Below are positions 9,294-17,935 of a DNA stretch of 64,000 nucleotides, piece by piece. Both the position numbers and the translations under genes were made by a program. The notes beneath the pieces were generated by a model. The model was not told the DNA's origin and made no database searches. It worked only from the letters and a program-made list of their open reading frames with translations. Source of the stretch: Iodobacter violaceini. GTDB taxonomy: Bacteria > Pseudomonadota > Gammaproteobacteria > Burkholderiales > Chitinibacteraceae. The stretch is taken from assembly GCF_011601265.1 (NCBI RefSeq), contig NZ_JAAOLX010000008.1, forward strand, positions 207,714 through 271,713. The letters are read 5' to 3'. The stretch's first letter is position 1; the number at the start of each line of letters is the position of its first letter.

Positions 9294-10331
9294 TTATGCG
9301 CGCTTAAACGCAATCACATGATCAATTTCTAAGCGAATACCAATATCCTCGCCTACGGCATGATTGTGGTGACTGGGCACCAGCGATAATACTTTCTGAC
9401 CTGACGGCAGAGCTAAGGTGTAAAGAAATTGCGCGCCACGAAAAGCCTTAGCCAGCACGGTGGCTTTTGTACTGCTTGCATCGTCATGCAACACATCATC
9501 AGGGCGAACCAGCACATCCGCCGTGCAGCCCAGGCAGCAATCCTCCGGCATAGAGCCATCAATCACACCCAGCTCAATTTTTACTTTTCCGCCTTCAGCC
9601 ACTACGCCGGGCAGCAGTACACCTTCGCCAACAAAATCCGCCACAAAACGATCCAGCGGCTTATGGTACAAATCATAAGGCGTGGCCCACTGGCGGATTT
9701 TTCCTTCGGCCATGACCCCTACTTTATCGGCCACGGCAAAAGCTTCTCTCTGATCATGGGTGACTAAAATCGCCGTCATGCCCGCTGCCTTTAAGATGGC
9801 GCGCACTTCCTGCCCCAACCTTTCGCGCAGCTCCACATCTAAATTTGAAAACGGCTCGTCCAGCAATAACAGCTGCGGGCGCGGGGCCAGTGCCCGGGCC
9901 AGTGCCACACGCTGCTGCTGGCCGCCAGATAATTCATGCGGATAACGATGCTCAACATGCCCCAAACCCACCAGTTGCAAAGCATCGGCCACGCGTTTTT
10001 CTTGCTCTGCTTTGCTTTCACCTCTCAGGCCAAAGGCAATATTACCCGCCACAGTAAGGTGAGGGAAAAGCGCGTAATCCTGAAACACCATGCCAATCTG
10101 ACGCTGCTCCGGCGGCAGCATTTTAGCGGCGCTGCTGACTTTATGGCCCGCCAGCGTCATCTCGCCCGCTGCCGGTTTTTCAAAACCTGCAATAGCCCGC
10201 AAAACAGTAGTTTTGCCGCAGCCGGAAGCGCCCAGCAGACAGCCAATTTCGCCCACTTGTAAATGCAGCGATAAGTTTTCCACCACGGTACGACCGCCAA
10301 GGGCAATCGTAAGATCAGATATTTTCAGCAT
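9294..10331 (-). CDS. fbpC: Ferric-iron ABC transporter ATPase (FbpC-type)
   Basis: ATP-binding subunit of an FbpABC-type importer that brings periplasmic Fe(III) into the cytosol. The 345-residue protein starts at the ATG at 10331 (MLKISDLTIALGGR), which has an AAAGG ribosome-binding site; the frame stays open upstream without one. Walker A is GASGCGKT (about 34-41), the signature is LSGGQQQRVALARAL, Walker B is LLLLDEPFSNLD and the switch is VTHDQ. A C-terminal TOBE-like domain follows residue 240. It is the third gene of the A-B-C set, about 175 bases after fbpB, and that gap contains repeat-like DNA. Confidence 0.9.
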   Translation of the reverse strand: MLKISDLTIALGGRTVVENLSLHLQVGEIGCLLGASGCGKTTVLRAIAGFEKPAAGEMTLAGHKVSSAAKMLPPEQRQIGMVFQDYALFPHLTVAGNIAFGLRGESKAEQEKRVADALQLVGLGHVEHRYPHELSGGQQQRVALARALAPRPQLLLLDEPFSNLDVELRERLGQEVRAILKAAGMTAILVTHDQREAFAVADKVGVMAEGKIRQWATPYDLYHKPLDRFVADFVGEGVLLPGVVAEGGKVKIELGVIDGSMPEDCCLGCTADVLVRPDDVLHDDASSTKATVLAKAFRGAQFLYTLALPSGQKVLSLVPSHHNHAVGEDIGIRLEIDHVIAFKRA

Positions 10332-10359
10332 ATAAACCTTTAAAACAGACCAGACCAAA

Positions 10360-10393
10360 CCTAAGTTCCGCAGACACGGAGAACACAAAGAAC
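10360..10393 (-). repeat. Dispersed repeat, copy in fbpB-fbpC gap
   Basis: Read on the minus strand, this stretch contains TGTTCTCCGTGTCTGCGGAA followed by CTTAGGTTT. A closely similar string occurs at 52651-52680 on the plus strand, and weaker relatives lie at 10435-10490 and 12118-12150. It appears to be a short non-coding repeat family placed in intergenic gaps. Confidence 0.5.
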
Positions 10394-10506
10394 AACTAAG
10401 AGGGGCCACAACTTATATGAAGATTATTCCCCCTCGTGGCTTTCTCCCCGTACTCTGTGTTCTTTGCTTTTCTTATGTTTCTGCAGATTTTTTTGACTTC
10501 CCTTTA

Positions 10507-12102
10507 TCAGTCTTCAGTTTTTCTGACCAGCAGAATCACCGGGATCAGGCCCATCAACACAATAAAGAAACTCGGCAGTGCTGCCCGCTCCCACATGCCT
10601 TCCGAAGTCATTTCAAATACACGCACCGCCAGGGTGTCCCAGCCAAAGGGGCGGGTCATCAGGGTAATGGGCATTTCTTTCATTACATCAACAAAGGCAA
10701 TCAGTAAGGCTGTCAGCAGACCGCCGCGCAGCAGCGGCAAATGCACGCGTCTTAATACCTGCTTTGATGACAAGCCTAAAGACCGGGCGGCATCTTCCTG
10801 ATTGCGGGTAATCCGCTGCATGGCGGTATCGATGGGCGCAAAGGCCACAGCCATAAAACGCGCGGCCAGCGCCAGCAGCATCACCGCCAGAGTGCCTTTT
10901 AAAACTTGCGTCGTCACAATGCCAAAGTAAGCCAGCAGAGGGATAAGCAGATTATCCAGCCAGGCAATCGGGATAAACACGCCCACCGCCAGCACCGTAC
11001 CCGGCACGGCATAGCCCAGCGTGGCAATACGTACCAGCCAGCGTGTGTCGTGGTAACGGCGCTGCGCATAAACCAGGATCAGACCCAAGCCCGTGACCAG
11101 CAGTGCCGCCATCCCGCCAATGGCAATCGAGCGCAAAATAAACCAGGGATAGCGCTCATCAAAATCAATCGCCCACACGCTTTTTACCCAAACCAGCAGT
11201 TGAATAAAGGGAATCACAAACGCGATAAGCAGCACCACGCTGCACCAGGCCAGCGCCAGATAGCGCCCAGCACCGTGCAAAACAATCCGCTCTGCTGATC
11301 CGCCACGCACCGCATAATGCCTGCGGCCACGCCCCCATTGCTCGGCCACGGCCAGCGCCAGCACAAACAGCACCAGGATGGATGCCAGCTGTGATGCGGC
11401 AGGCAAATTAAATAAAGAGAACCACGATTGATAAATTGCGGTGGTAAAGGTGTCGTAATTAAAAATGGAAACCGTACCAAAATCGGCCAGTGTTTCCATC
11501 AGCACCAGGAGCACCCCGCCAATCAGCCAAGGCCGCGCCATGGGCAAAGACACCCGAAAAAACGCCATGCGCCTGGACATGCCCAGCATTTGCGCGGCCT
11601 CTATCCCGCGCTTGCCCTGGGTTAAAAACGCATTTCTTGCCAGCAAATACACATAGGGATAAAACGCCAGGGTGAGCACCAGAATCACCCCGCCGGTTGA
11701 GCGGATACGCGGAAACCAGGATGAATCCCCTGTCCACTCCCTTAATAGTGTTTGCACCGGCCCGGTAAAATCCAGCAGACCCACCTGCACAAAAGCCAGC
11801 ACATAGGCTGGCATGGCCAGCGGCAGCATCAGGCTCCAGGCAAAAAATCGCCGCAGGGGGAATTCACAAACGGCAGTGAGCCAGGCAAGGGAAACGCCCA
11901 GCAGCAGCACACCTGCCGATACACCCAGCATTAAAACAGCGGTGTTTTTCAGCACGCGTGGCAAAACATATTCGGAAAGATGCTGCCAGACTTCTGGCTG
12001 CGGATGCAGAAAAGAAGACAGCACCACCAGCAGGGGGATAAGGGTCAGTAAAGCGATCGGCAGCGTGTACAGCGATCCTTTAGAGAACAATTTTTGCATC
12101 AT
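10507..12102 (-). CDS. fbpB: Ferric-iron ABC transporter permease (FbpB-type)
   Basis: Inner-membrane permease of the Fe(III) importer. From the ATG at 12102 (MMQKLFSKGSLYTLPIALLT) it is 531 residues with about 12 hydrophobic helices, formed by two fused permease halves. Each half has an EAA-type loop for contact with the ATPase: EAAQMLGMSRRMAFFRVSLP in the first and EDAARSLGLSSKQVLRRVHL in the second. The frame is open 22 codons further upstream, but that extension looks non-coding and a second ATG follows the first directly. Confidence 0.92.
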   Translation of the reverse strand: MMQKLFSKGSLYTLPIALLTLIPLLVVLSSFLHPQPEVWQHLSEYVLPRVLKNTAVLMLGVSAGVLLLGVSLAWLTAVCEFPLRRFFAWSLMLPLAMPAYVLAFVQVGLLDFTGPVQTLLREWTGDSSWFPRIRSTGGVILVLTLAFYPYVYLLARNAFLTQGKRGIEAAQMLGMSRRMAFFRVSLPMARPWLIGGVLLVLMETLADFGTVSIFNYDTFTTAIYQSWFSLFNLPAASQLASILVLFVLALAVAEQWGRGRRHYAVRGGSAERIVLHGAGRYLALAWCSVVLLIAFVIPFIQLLVWVKSVWAIDFDERYPWFILRSIAIGGMAALLVTGLGLILVYAQRRYHDTRWLVRIATLGYAVPGTVLAVGVFIPIAWLDNLLIPLLAYFGIVTTQVLKGTLAVMLLALAARFMAVAFAPIDTAMQRITRNQEDAARSLGLSSKQVLRRVHLPLLRGGLLTALLIAFVDVMKEMPITLMTRPFGWDTLAVRVFEMTSEGMWERAALPSFFIVLMGLIPVILLVRKTED

Positions 12103-12361
12103 TAAGAAAACCCAAATCCTGAACCACAGAAAACACAGAGGAGACAGCGCCCCACGAAAAAACCACAATAAGCAGGTTTATCGCTGCCTTTGGGGGCAAA
12201 GATAAGGCACTGGTCTTTAACGCAGCCGTGCAATTTTTATGAAGAGAAACGGGCAAGACAGAAAATCTGCTTGCCCGTACTATGCAACGCCCCACACTCA
12301 CTTACAAGGAACAAACCTTATTTGCGTGCCTGGCGTTATTTAATTGTAACGTTTGATACGC

Positions 12362-13348
12362 TTAACGATAACCGGCTCTGTCCATCAGACGTACCGCAGT
12401 CGATTGCAACTCACCGGCTTTAGATACATTGATCACATTGGATTTAAACGGCCCCCAGCTTGCAACCAGAGGGGAAGCCTTGATTTTTGGATTAGCCGGG
12501 AATTCCATATCTTTATCAGCATAAAGATTTTGCGCTTTATCTGACGACAGCCATTCAAGCAGCTTAATTGCACCCGCCTGATTTTTAGCATAACGCGTCA
12601 CCCCAGCGCCAGACACATTCACATGTACGCCTTCAGCCTGCTGGTTTGCCCAGAAAATGCTGACTGGCAAATTAGGCTGCGCCTCAATCAGGCGGCCAAA
12701 GTAATAAGTATTGGCAATACCCACATCACACTGGCCTGCTGCAATTGCTTTCAGCATGGCGGTATCGTCCTGAAATACATCAGTCGCCAGGTTATCTACC
12801 CAGCCACGAACAATTTTCTCGGTTTTAGGCTCGCCATACTGGGCAATCATCATACCCACCAAAGACTGGTTGTACACTTTTTTGGAAGTACGCAGGCACA
12901 GCTTGCCTTTCCACTTTGGATTAGCCAGATCTTCATAGCTGGATAAATCGGCAGCTTTTACCTTGTTCTTATTAAAGAACATTGTCCGGGCGCGCACCGA
13001 CAGGCCATACCACTCGCCTTTTGGATCGCGTAAATGCGCGGGGATATTGTCATTTAAGGTATTGGACTGAATCGATTTCAACAGCCCCATTTTAGAAGCC
13101 TGCCACAAATTACCTGCATCCACGGTAATCAGGGCATCCGCCGAGGTGTTTTGCGCTTCTGCGCGCAGGCGCTCAAGTAAAGGGCCTTCTTTATCGGTAA
13201 GCAGCTTAACTTCAATACCCGTTTCTTTAGTGAATGCATCCAGTAAAGGCTTTAAGAGCTGTTCATTGCGGGCCGAATACAAAGTCACGCTTTCAGCATG
13301 AGCAAGAGAGGTAGCAGCAAGCAGGGAGGCAAGTACAAGACGCTTCAC
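12362..13348 (-). CDS. fbpA: Ferric-iron-binding periplasmic protein (FbpA-type)
   Basis: Periplasmic solute-binding protein of the Fe(III) importer, 328 residues. The start is a GTG at 13348 with an AAGGA site upstream; it gives a clean signal peptide (VKRLVLASLLAATSLAHA), whereas the longer open frame adds a non-signal extension. The mature protein opens ESVTLYSARNEQLLKPLLDAF, typical of the family. The tandem tyrosines that bind iron in FbpA are at about residues 215-216 (ANTYYFGRL). A candidate Fur box lies 39-60 bases upstream. Confidence 0.92.
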   Translation of the reverse strand: MKRLVLASLLAATSLAHAESVTLYSARNEQLLKPLLDAFTKETGIEVKLLTDKEGPLLERLRAEAQNTSADALITVDAGNLWQASKMGLLKSIQSNTLNDNIPAHLRDPKGEWYGLSVRARTMFFNKNKVKAADLSSYEDLANPKWKGKLCLRTSKKVYNQSLVGMMIAQYGEPKTEKIVRGWVDNLATDVFQDDTAMLKAIAAGQCDVGIANTYYFGRLIEAQPNLPVSIFWANQQAEGVHVNVSGAGVTRYAKNQAGAIKLLEWLSSDKAQNLYADKDMEFPANPKIKASPLVASWGPFKSNVINVSKAGELQSTAVRLMDRAGYR

Positions 13349-13386
13349 GGGAAATCCTTCTTTAAAATGTAAACAACACCACAGAT

Positions 13387-13408
13387 GATTAGAAACCATT
13401 CTCAATTC
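13387..13408 (-). promoter_or_regulatory. Candidate Fur box upstream of fbpA
   Basis: On the minus strand this reads GAATTGAGAATGGTTTCTAA, which keeps the TGAgAATnnTT core of the Fur consensus (GATAATGATAATCATTATC) with several mismatches. Its location upstream of an iron-importer gene supports the assignment; the match is by eye only. Confidence 0.4.
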
Positions 13409-13868
13409 GCGACAAGAATGACATAGACGCGCACAGAAAGGAAGACACAAATCACTTAAAAGAAGCGGCCGGAGCCACGTTTTCACCCAGCAACAGATCA
13501 AAACTTACACGCTTTCGTCATTACTGAATGGGTTTAGCTCCCCGCAGCGCGCTCTTTTCCACACAATTTTAGGCAAAGCCCGCAAGCCATGCCGAAAAAG
13601 ATGCGCTTTGATGAGGCCACAAAGACCTGCCACATGCACAAGCACTTCACTCCCCCGCAGGCTGCAAAGCGGCTGAAGCATGCCAGCCCCCTGCTCCAAA
13701 GCCTTCATGGCATTCATTTTTTCTATACATGTAATTCAAATCATTTAGATATGTCAAATGATCAGTTCAGGCTACGCTGCTGACTTGCTGGCTCACCGGT
13801 TTAAAAACGGCAGCAACTGATTTGCACTTCAAATAAAAAAATGAATCACTACACCACGGGATATATAT
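13409..13868. other. Intergenic region between fbpA and the cytochrome operon
   Basis: About 460 bases between divergent transcription units. A 70-codon minus-strand frame (13505-13717) has no family features and I do not call it a gene. The region should hold the promoter of the plus-strand operon that starts at 13869; an ECF-type promoter for autoregulation by the operon's own sigma factor would be expected here, but I cannot define one by eye. Confidence 0.4.
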
Positions 13869-14186
13869 ATGAACTTACTCAAACAAAGCGCATTCGCTTT
13901 ATCAATCGGCCTGCTGTCGGGCTACTCTTTTGCTGCTGATGGCATGGCGCTGGCGCAAAAAAACAATTGCCTCGCCTGTCACTCGGTGGACACAAAAATA
14001 GTCGGCCCTTCTTATAAAGACGTGGCGCTTAAATATAAAGGCAATGCAGGCGCTTTAAATATGCTGATGGCCAAAGTAAAAAATGGCGGCGGTGGCGTAT
14101 GGGGATCGATGCCTATGCCGCCTAATCCACAAATTAATCCGGAAGACATGAAAACGATTGTGAGCTGGGTTCTAAAACAAAAATAA
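13869..14186 (+). CDS. Periplasmic class I cytochrome c
   Basis: A 105-residue monohaem cytochrome c of the c551/c5 size class. A signal peptide (residues 1-22, ending SFA) is followed by the haem motif CLACH (Cys34, Cys37, His38). The Met axial ligand is probably in WGSMPMPPNPQI near the C-terminus. It starts the operon that continues with the molybdoenzyme 44 bases downstream, so it is a likely electron acceptor of that enzyme. Confidence 0.92.
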   Translation: MNLLKQSAFALSIGLLSGYSFAADGMALAQKNNCLACHSVDTKIVGPSYKDVALKYKGNAGALNMLMAKVKNGGGGVWGSMPMPPNPQINPEDMKTIVSWVLKQK

Positions 14187-14230
14187 GCTGAAGCAATTCA
14201 AAGCAGGCTATTTATCACAAGGCGCTCATT

Positions 14231-15472
14231 ATGAAAAAAAATGAACATTCATTTTTCAGCAGAAGAACCCTTCTTAAAGGGGGGCTTGCCTCTGCCGTAT
14301 CTGCAGGCATGCTTTCCTTTCCTCATAAATCGTGGGCACTTTCAATGCTTGACCAGGGTTTTGAGAACGGGCGAAGGGAATTAGTACCCTATCCGCAAAA
14401 ACATCCATTACTCAGAATCACCACCCGCCCCGTTCATTTAGAAACCCCTTTTTCTTATTTTGATCAGAGCCTGATTACGCCCAATAAAGCGGTGTTTGTG
14501 CGTTACCACCTTGCCAATCACCCGCTTAATATCGACGAAAGCACACATCTTATAAGTATTAAAGGAAATGTAAACCATCCGCTTAAACTCAGTATTGCAG
14601 ATTTAAAACAGCGCTTTAATCAGGTTTCATTCAATGTTGTGATGCAATGCGCAGGAAATGGCCGTGCATTGTTTTCACCCCGCGTGCCAGGTGCACAGCT
14701 CGGCAATGGCTCTATGGCCTGTTTTAAAGTGACAGGCGTCAGGCTGGCTGATGTATTAAAAGCAGCAGGTATTGGCCCCAATGCCAAGCAAATTAAATAC
14801 CGGGGGCTGGACGAGCCGGCCTTGCCAGTTACCCCGGCTTTTATTCGCTCTTTGGATATTGATAAAGCATTATCTGATGATGTTTTAATTGCATGGGCCA
14901 TGAATGGTGAACCCCTGCCCATGCTGAATGGATTCCCTGCTCGCTTGGTTGTACCAGGCTATTTTGCCCCCTTCTGGATGAAGCATCTTTCAGAAATAGA
15001 AGTCATCAACACCGAATTTGATGGCTGGTTTGCAAAAGAAGCCTATATGGTTCCGGACACAGAAAACAATGGCATCGCCCCCAATACCCCCATTAAAAAC
15101 AAAATCCCGCTAACCAAACTCAAAGTTCGATCGTTAATTACCAATATCGAAAACGGCAAGAAAATAAAATTAAACAATGGTGAATTAACGCTGCGGGGAA
15201 TTGCTTTTGACTGTGGCAGTGGTATTCGTGCTGTAGATTGCTCTGCCGATGGCGGGAAAACATGGCTTCCAGCCGCACTGGGCAAAAACATAGGCCATTA
15301 TGCCTTCAGACCATGGAGCATCACCCTGAGACAATTGAAAAATGGCCCGGTTAATTTAATGGCAAGGGCAACAGCCAATAGCGGGGAAATACAGCCATTA
15401 GAGCAACCATGGAATCCGGGTGGCTATGCACGCAATGTGGTTGAGCGCGTACATGCGCAGCTTGAATCATGA
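14231..15472 (+). CDS. Tat-exported molybdopterin oxidoreductase, sulfite dehydrogenase (SorA/SoxC) type
   Basis: A 413-residue periplasmic molybdenum-cofactor enzyme of the sulfite oxidase family. The Tat signal is visible (FSRRTLLKGG, followed by a hydrophobic stretch ending in SWA). The Mo-ligating cysteine is Cys140 in VVMQCAGNGRALF, and the family segments DVLIAWAMNGEPLP and GFPARLVVPGYF follow. A C-terminal Mo-co dimerisation domain starts near residue 285. SorA/SoxC enzymes oxidise sulfite and pass electrons to cytochrome c; cytochrome c genes flank it on both sides. The actual substrate here is unproven. Confidence 0.85.
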   Translation: MKKNEHSFFSRRTLLKGGLASAVSAGMLSFPHKSWALSMLDQGFENGRRELVPYPQKHPLLRITTRPVHLETPFSYFDQSLITPNKAVFVRYHLANHPLNIDESTHLISIKGNVNHPLKLSIADLKQRFNQVSFNVVMQCAGNGRALFSPRVPGAQLGNGSMACFKVTGVRLADVLKAAGIGPNAKQIKYRGLDEPALPVTPAFIRSLDIDKALSDDVLIAWAMNGEPLPMLNGFPARLVVPGYFAPFWMKHLSEIEVINTEFDGWFAKEAYMVPDTENNGIAPNTPIKNKIPLTKLKVRSLITNIENGKKIKLNNGELTLRGIAFDCGSGIRAVDCSADGGKTWLPAALGKNIGHYAFRPWSITLRQLKNGPVNLMARATANSGEIQPLEQPWNPGGYARNVVERVHAQLES

Positions 15473-15480
15473 GGCCTGCC

Positions 15481-15804
15481 ATGAAATATCTCAGCCTGAT
15501 CATCGCACTGTTTGCTTTGATCAACCCGGCACTGGCGCTTGAAATAAAACTCCCGGCCGAAACCAGCATGTATCCCGCCAATGCCAACCCGGCTTATGTG
15601 ACTACACTGCAAAAATGCTTAATTTGCCACTCCGCCGATTACGCTTTATATCAACCCCATTTATCTGAAAAAGAGTGGTTTAAAATCACAGAAAAAATGC
15701 GCCTCTCCTTTAAAGCGCCCATTACTCAGCAGGAAGCATCACAGATAGCGGCCTATCTTTTTCAAGCTCAACAAGATCGTGTCAGGCCCGCCCGGCAAAA
15801 ATAA
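15481..15804 (+). CDS. Small periplasmic cytochrome c (SorB-like)
   Basis: A 107-residue monohaem cytochrome c with signal peptide MKYLSLIIALFALINPALAL and the haem motif CLICH (Cys46, Cys49, His50). I chose the ATG at 15481, which has GAGG 7 bases upstream, over an in-frame ATG at 15469 that overlaps the previous stop codon. Placed directly after the molybdoenzyme, it is the likely SorB-type redox partner. Met residues in KITEKMRLSF may supply the sixth ligand. Confidence 0.88.
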   Translation: MKYLSLIIALFALINPALALEIKLPAETSMYPANANPAYVTTLQKCLICHSADYALYQPHLSEKEWFKITEKMRLSFKAPITQQEASQIAAYLFQAQQDRVRPARQK

Positions 15805-15900
15805 TTCACAAGTGATGGAATAAAAATCCGGTGCCATACGTCCACCTTTGTAAGAGGCGCTTTGTATACCGCAAGGCCCTTTACTTTTGACAGGATCGAT

Positions 15901-16920
15901 ATGAAGCACCCTTTTCGTACCACCGCAGCCCATCTGTGTACTGCCCTTTTATCCATGACTTGCAGCTCTGGTTTATGGGCCGCTGACACCAACTCCGTAA
16001 AATTTGACAGCCAGATCCGTAACAATTCGCTGGCCCTGAGCCCTGATGAAAGCACGGCGGTCGTCTCTTATAGCGAGCGCCCGGAGTTGCTTGTTTACGA
16101 TCTTAAAAAAGGGGAGCTTCGCCAAACCTTACCTGGTTATATCACACCAAGAAATATTGTTTTCGCTCCGGATGGCAAATCGTTTTATGTCTCCGACAGC
16201 AGCCTTGGTGAAATCATAAAAACAGACACCGCCACCCTGCAAGTCCTGTCGCGCATGGCCGCAGGCCCGGGCGCCTTTGGCACGGCGATCAGCAAAGATG
16301 GCCAAAATTTATATCTGAACAACCAAGCCTCAAACACTGTCACCCGCTTTGATACCCACAGTGGGCTGGCGCGCAGTGTAATCACCGGCTTTGCTCAGCC
16401 CCGCCAGGGTGTAAAGCTTAGCCCCGATGGCAGCAAACTCTATGTCACCAATTTTCTGGGCGACAAAGTCACAATTATTGACACTAAGACCGACAAAATT
16501 GAGGGGGAGATCAAAGACTTCAGCAAGATTCGCGCAATTTCAATCAGCGCAGACGGCAAGACGCTGTTTGCCGCCAATAGCGGCACACACACTCTTGCGG
16601 TTGTTGATATTGCCAAACGGGAAATCAAAAACCTCGTTGCTGTTGGCCGCGAGCCTTACGGTGCAGCGCTCTCGCCGGATGGCCGTTTTATTTATGCGGG
16701 CAATCTGGCCGATCAGACCGTTTCGGTGGTTGATATTGCCACTCTGCAGGTAGCGGCCACCATCACCGGCTTTAAGCAGCCGCGCCAGGCCATTGCATTT
16801 ACCCGCGACGGCAAACTGGCCTATGTGCTCAATGAAGATCTCAGCATTGCCAAAGTTGACCGCGACAGCCAAAAAATTGTGCAGCAAATTGTTGCCCCCC
16901 AAAAATCAGCCTCACTTTAA
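15901..16920 (+). CDS. Exported YVTN/YncE-type beta-propeller protein
   Basis: The 339-residue product starts at the ATG at 15901 (MKHPFRTTAAHLCTALLSMT), with AGGATC just upstream, and carries a signal peptide ending near WAA. The rest consists of repeated beta-propeller blades with SPDG or APDGK turns and YVSD/YVTN strands, for example VKLSPDGSKLYVTNFLGDKV and GAALSPDGRFIYAGNLADQT, about seven in all. Such proteins are periplasmic binding or scaffold proteins, often near redox enzymes. The ligand is unknown. It lies 96 bases after the second cytochrome gene. Confidence 0.85.
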   Translation: MKHPFRTTAAHLCTALLSMTCSSGLWAADTNSVKFDSQIRNNSLALSPDESTAVVSYSERPELLVYDLKKGELRQTLPGYITPRNIVFAPDGKSFYVSDSSLGEIIKTDTATLQVLSRMAAGPGAFGTAISKDGQNLYLNNQASNTVTRFDTHSGLARSVITGFAQPRQGVKLSPDGSKLYVTNFLGDKVTIIDTKTDKIEGEIKDFSKIRAISISADGKTLFAANSGTHTLAVVDIAKREIKNLVAVGREPYGAALSPDGRFIYAGNLADQTVSVVDIATLQVAATITGFKQPRQAIAFTRDGKLAYVLNEDLSIAKVDRDSQKIVQQIVAPQKSASL

Positions 16921-16999
16921 TTAAGCAGCTTAAGCAAAGCAGGCAATGCCCCGCCCAGCCGGCTGTTTCCACACCCGATAACACACAGGATTGATCACC

Positions 17000-17419
17000 A
17001 TGCTTAAACGCGCCCTTTTACCTGCAGCCCTCATTTTGCTGAGCGCTCATGTTTTTGCCTCGCCCGCAGAAGACAGCCGCGCTCACTTTCAAAGCATCGC
17101 TTCAGGAGATGTTGCACAACTGATGCAAAGCTATACCGAGCAAGCCCAGTTCAACTGGATAGGTGGCCCTATTGATGGCCTCTATGCGGGCAAAACAGCC
17201 ATCAGCACGGTATGGAATAAATTCACCCAGGCGCAGGGCACGCAAAAAGTCAGCATCGGAAAACTGGAAGAGTCACTCAACCCCAAAGGGGCAACCGTCA
17301 CCGCCAATGTTTTCTTTGAAGGCAAAGCCAACATCAAAGTCCGCTATGTACTGATCTGGCGTGAAGGAAAAATCATCAATGAAACATGGCAAATTGATCC
17401 ACAATTAAATTTTAACTAA
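17000..17419 (+). CDS. Exported SnoaL/ketosteroid-isomerase-like protein
   Basis: A 139-residue protein with a signal peptide (MLKRALLPAALILLSAHVFA) and an NTF2-like fold suggested by SRAHFQSIASGDVAQLMQSY, the buried aromatic strand AQFNWIGGPIDGLYAGKTAI and the C-terminal RYVLIWREGKIINETWQIDP. NTF2-like domains bind small molecules or act as isomerases; no function can be given. The ATG at 17000 has AGGA about 10 bases upstream; an in-frame TTG at 16991 is less likely. It ends 9 bases before the sigma factor gene. Confidence 0.75.
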   Translation: MLKRALLPAALILLSAHVFASPAEDSRAHFQSIASGDVAQLMQSYTEQAQFNWIGGPIDGLYAGKTAISTVWNKFTQAQGTQKVSIGKLEESLNPKGATVTANVFFEGKANIKVRYVLIWREGKIINETWQIDPQLNFN

Positions 17420-17428
17420 GCGCGTTCC

Positions 17429-17935
17429 ATGCAGTGCGACGAGCGCGAACTGCTGAATATGCTGCCGCGCCTGCGCAGATATGCGCGGGCGCTGGTGCGG
17501 CATAAAGAAGAGGCCGACGATCTGGTGCAAGACACACTGGAACGCGCATGGCTGAAATCCAGCCTGTGGCGAGGGGTTGCTGATATGCGCGCCTGGCTGT
17601 TCAGCATCATGCATAATCTGCACGCTGATGGTGCACGCCGCCCGCGGATTAACACGGTTGAGCTGGATGACAACACCCCGGAAACCCCTGTTTCTGCCCG
17701 GCAAGGAGAACAGCTGGCGATGCGTGATTTACAAGCGGCACTCAATCAGCTGCCCGATGAGCAAAGAGAAGTATTACTACTGGTGGCACTGGAAGAAATG
17801 GCTTACGCAGATATTGCCAAAACATTAAATATTCCTGTCGGCACGGTGATGTCCCGGCTATCACGAGGCCGTGAGCGCTTACGCATCGTACTGGAAACAC
17901 AAGCTAAGCCTGTCCGCTTAAAAATCGTCAAATGA
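17429..17935 (+). CDS. ECF-family RNA polymerase sigma factor
   Basis: A 168-residue sigma-70 factor of the extracytoplasmic-function class, with region 2 (about 8-75: RLRRYARALVRHKEEADDLV, DTLERAWLK, MRAWLFSIMHN) and region 4 (about 105-160: LPDEQREVLLLVALEEMAYA, IPVGTVMSRLSRGRERL). It overlaps the downstream anti-sigma gene by 4 bases (ATGA), the usual arrangement for a sigma/anti-sigma pair. It probably drives the whole 13869-18759 operon in response to an envelope signal. That target set is inferred from gene order. Confidence 0.92.
   Translation: MQCDERELLNMLPRLRRYARALVRHKEEADDLVQDTLERAWLKSSLWRGVADMRAWLFSIMHNLHADGARRPRINTVELDDNTPETPVSARQGEQLAMRDLQAALNQLPDEQREVLLLVALEEMAYADIAKTLNIPVGTVMSRLSRGRERLRIVLETQAKPVRLKIVK

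Noticed and set aside
10417..10801. Two overlapping plus-strand frames opposite fbpB
   Set aside because: They are antisense to the end of a well-supported permease gene and have no known features.
13505..13717. 70-codon minus-strand frame downstream of the iron importer
   Set aside because: No ribosome-binding site, no family resemblance and no coding-like composition.
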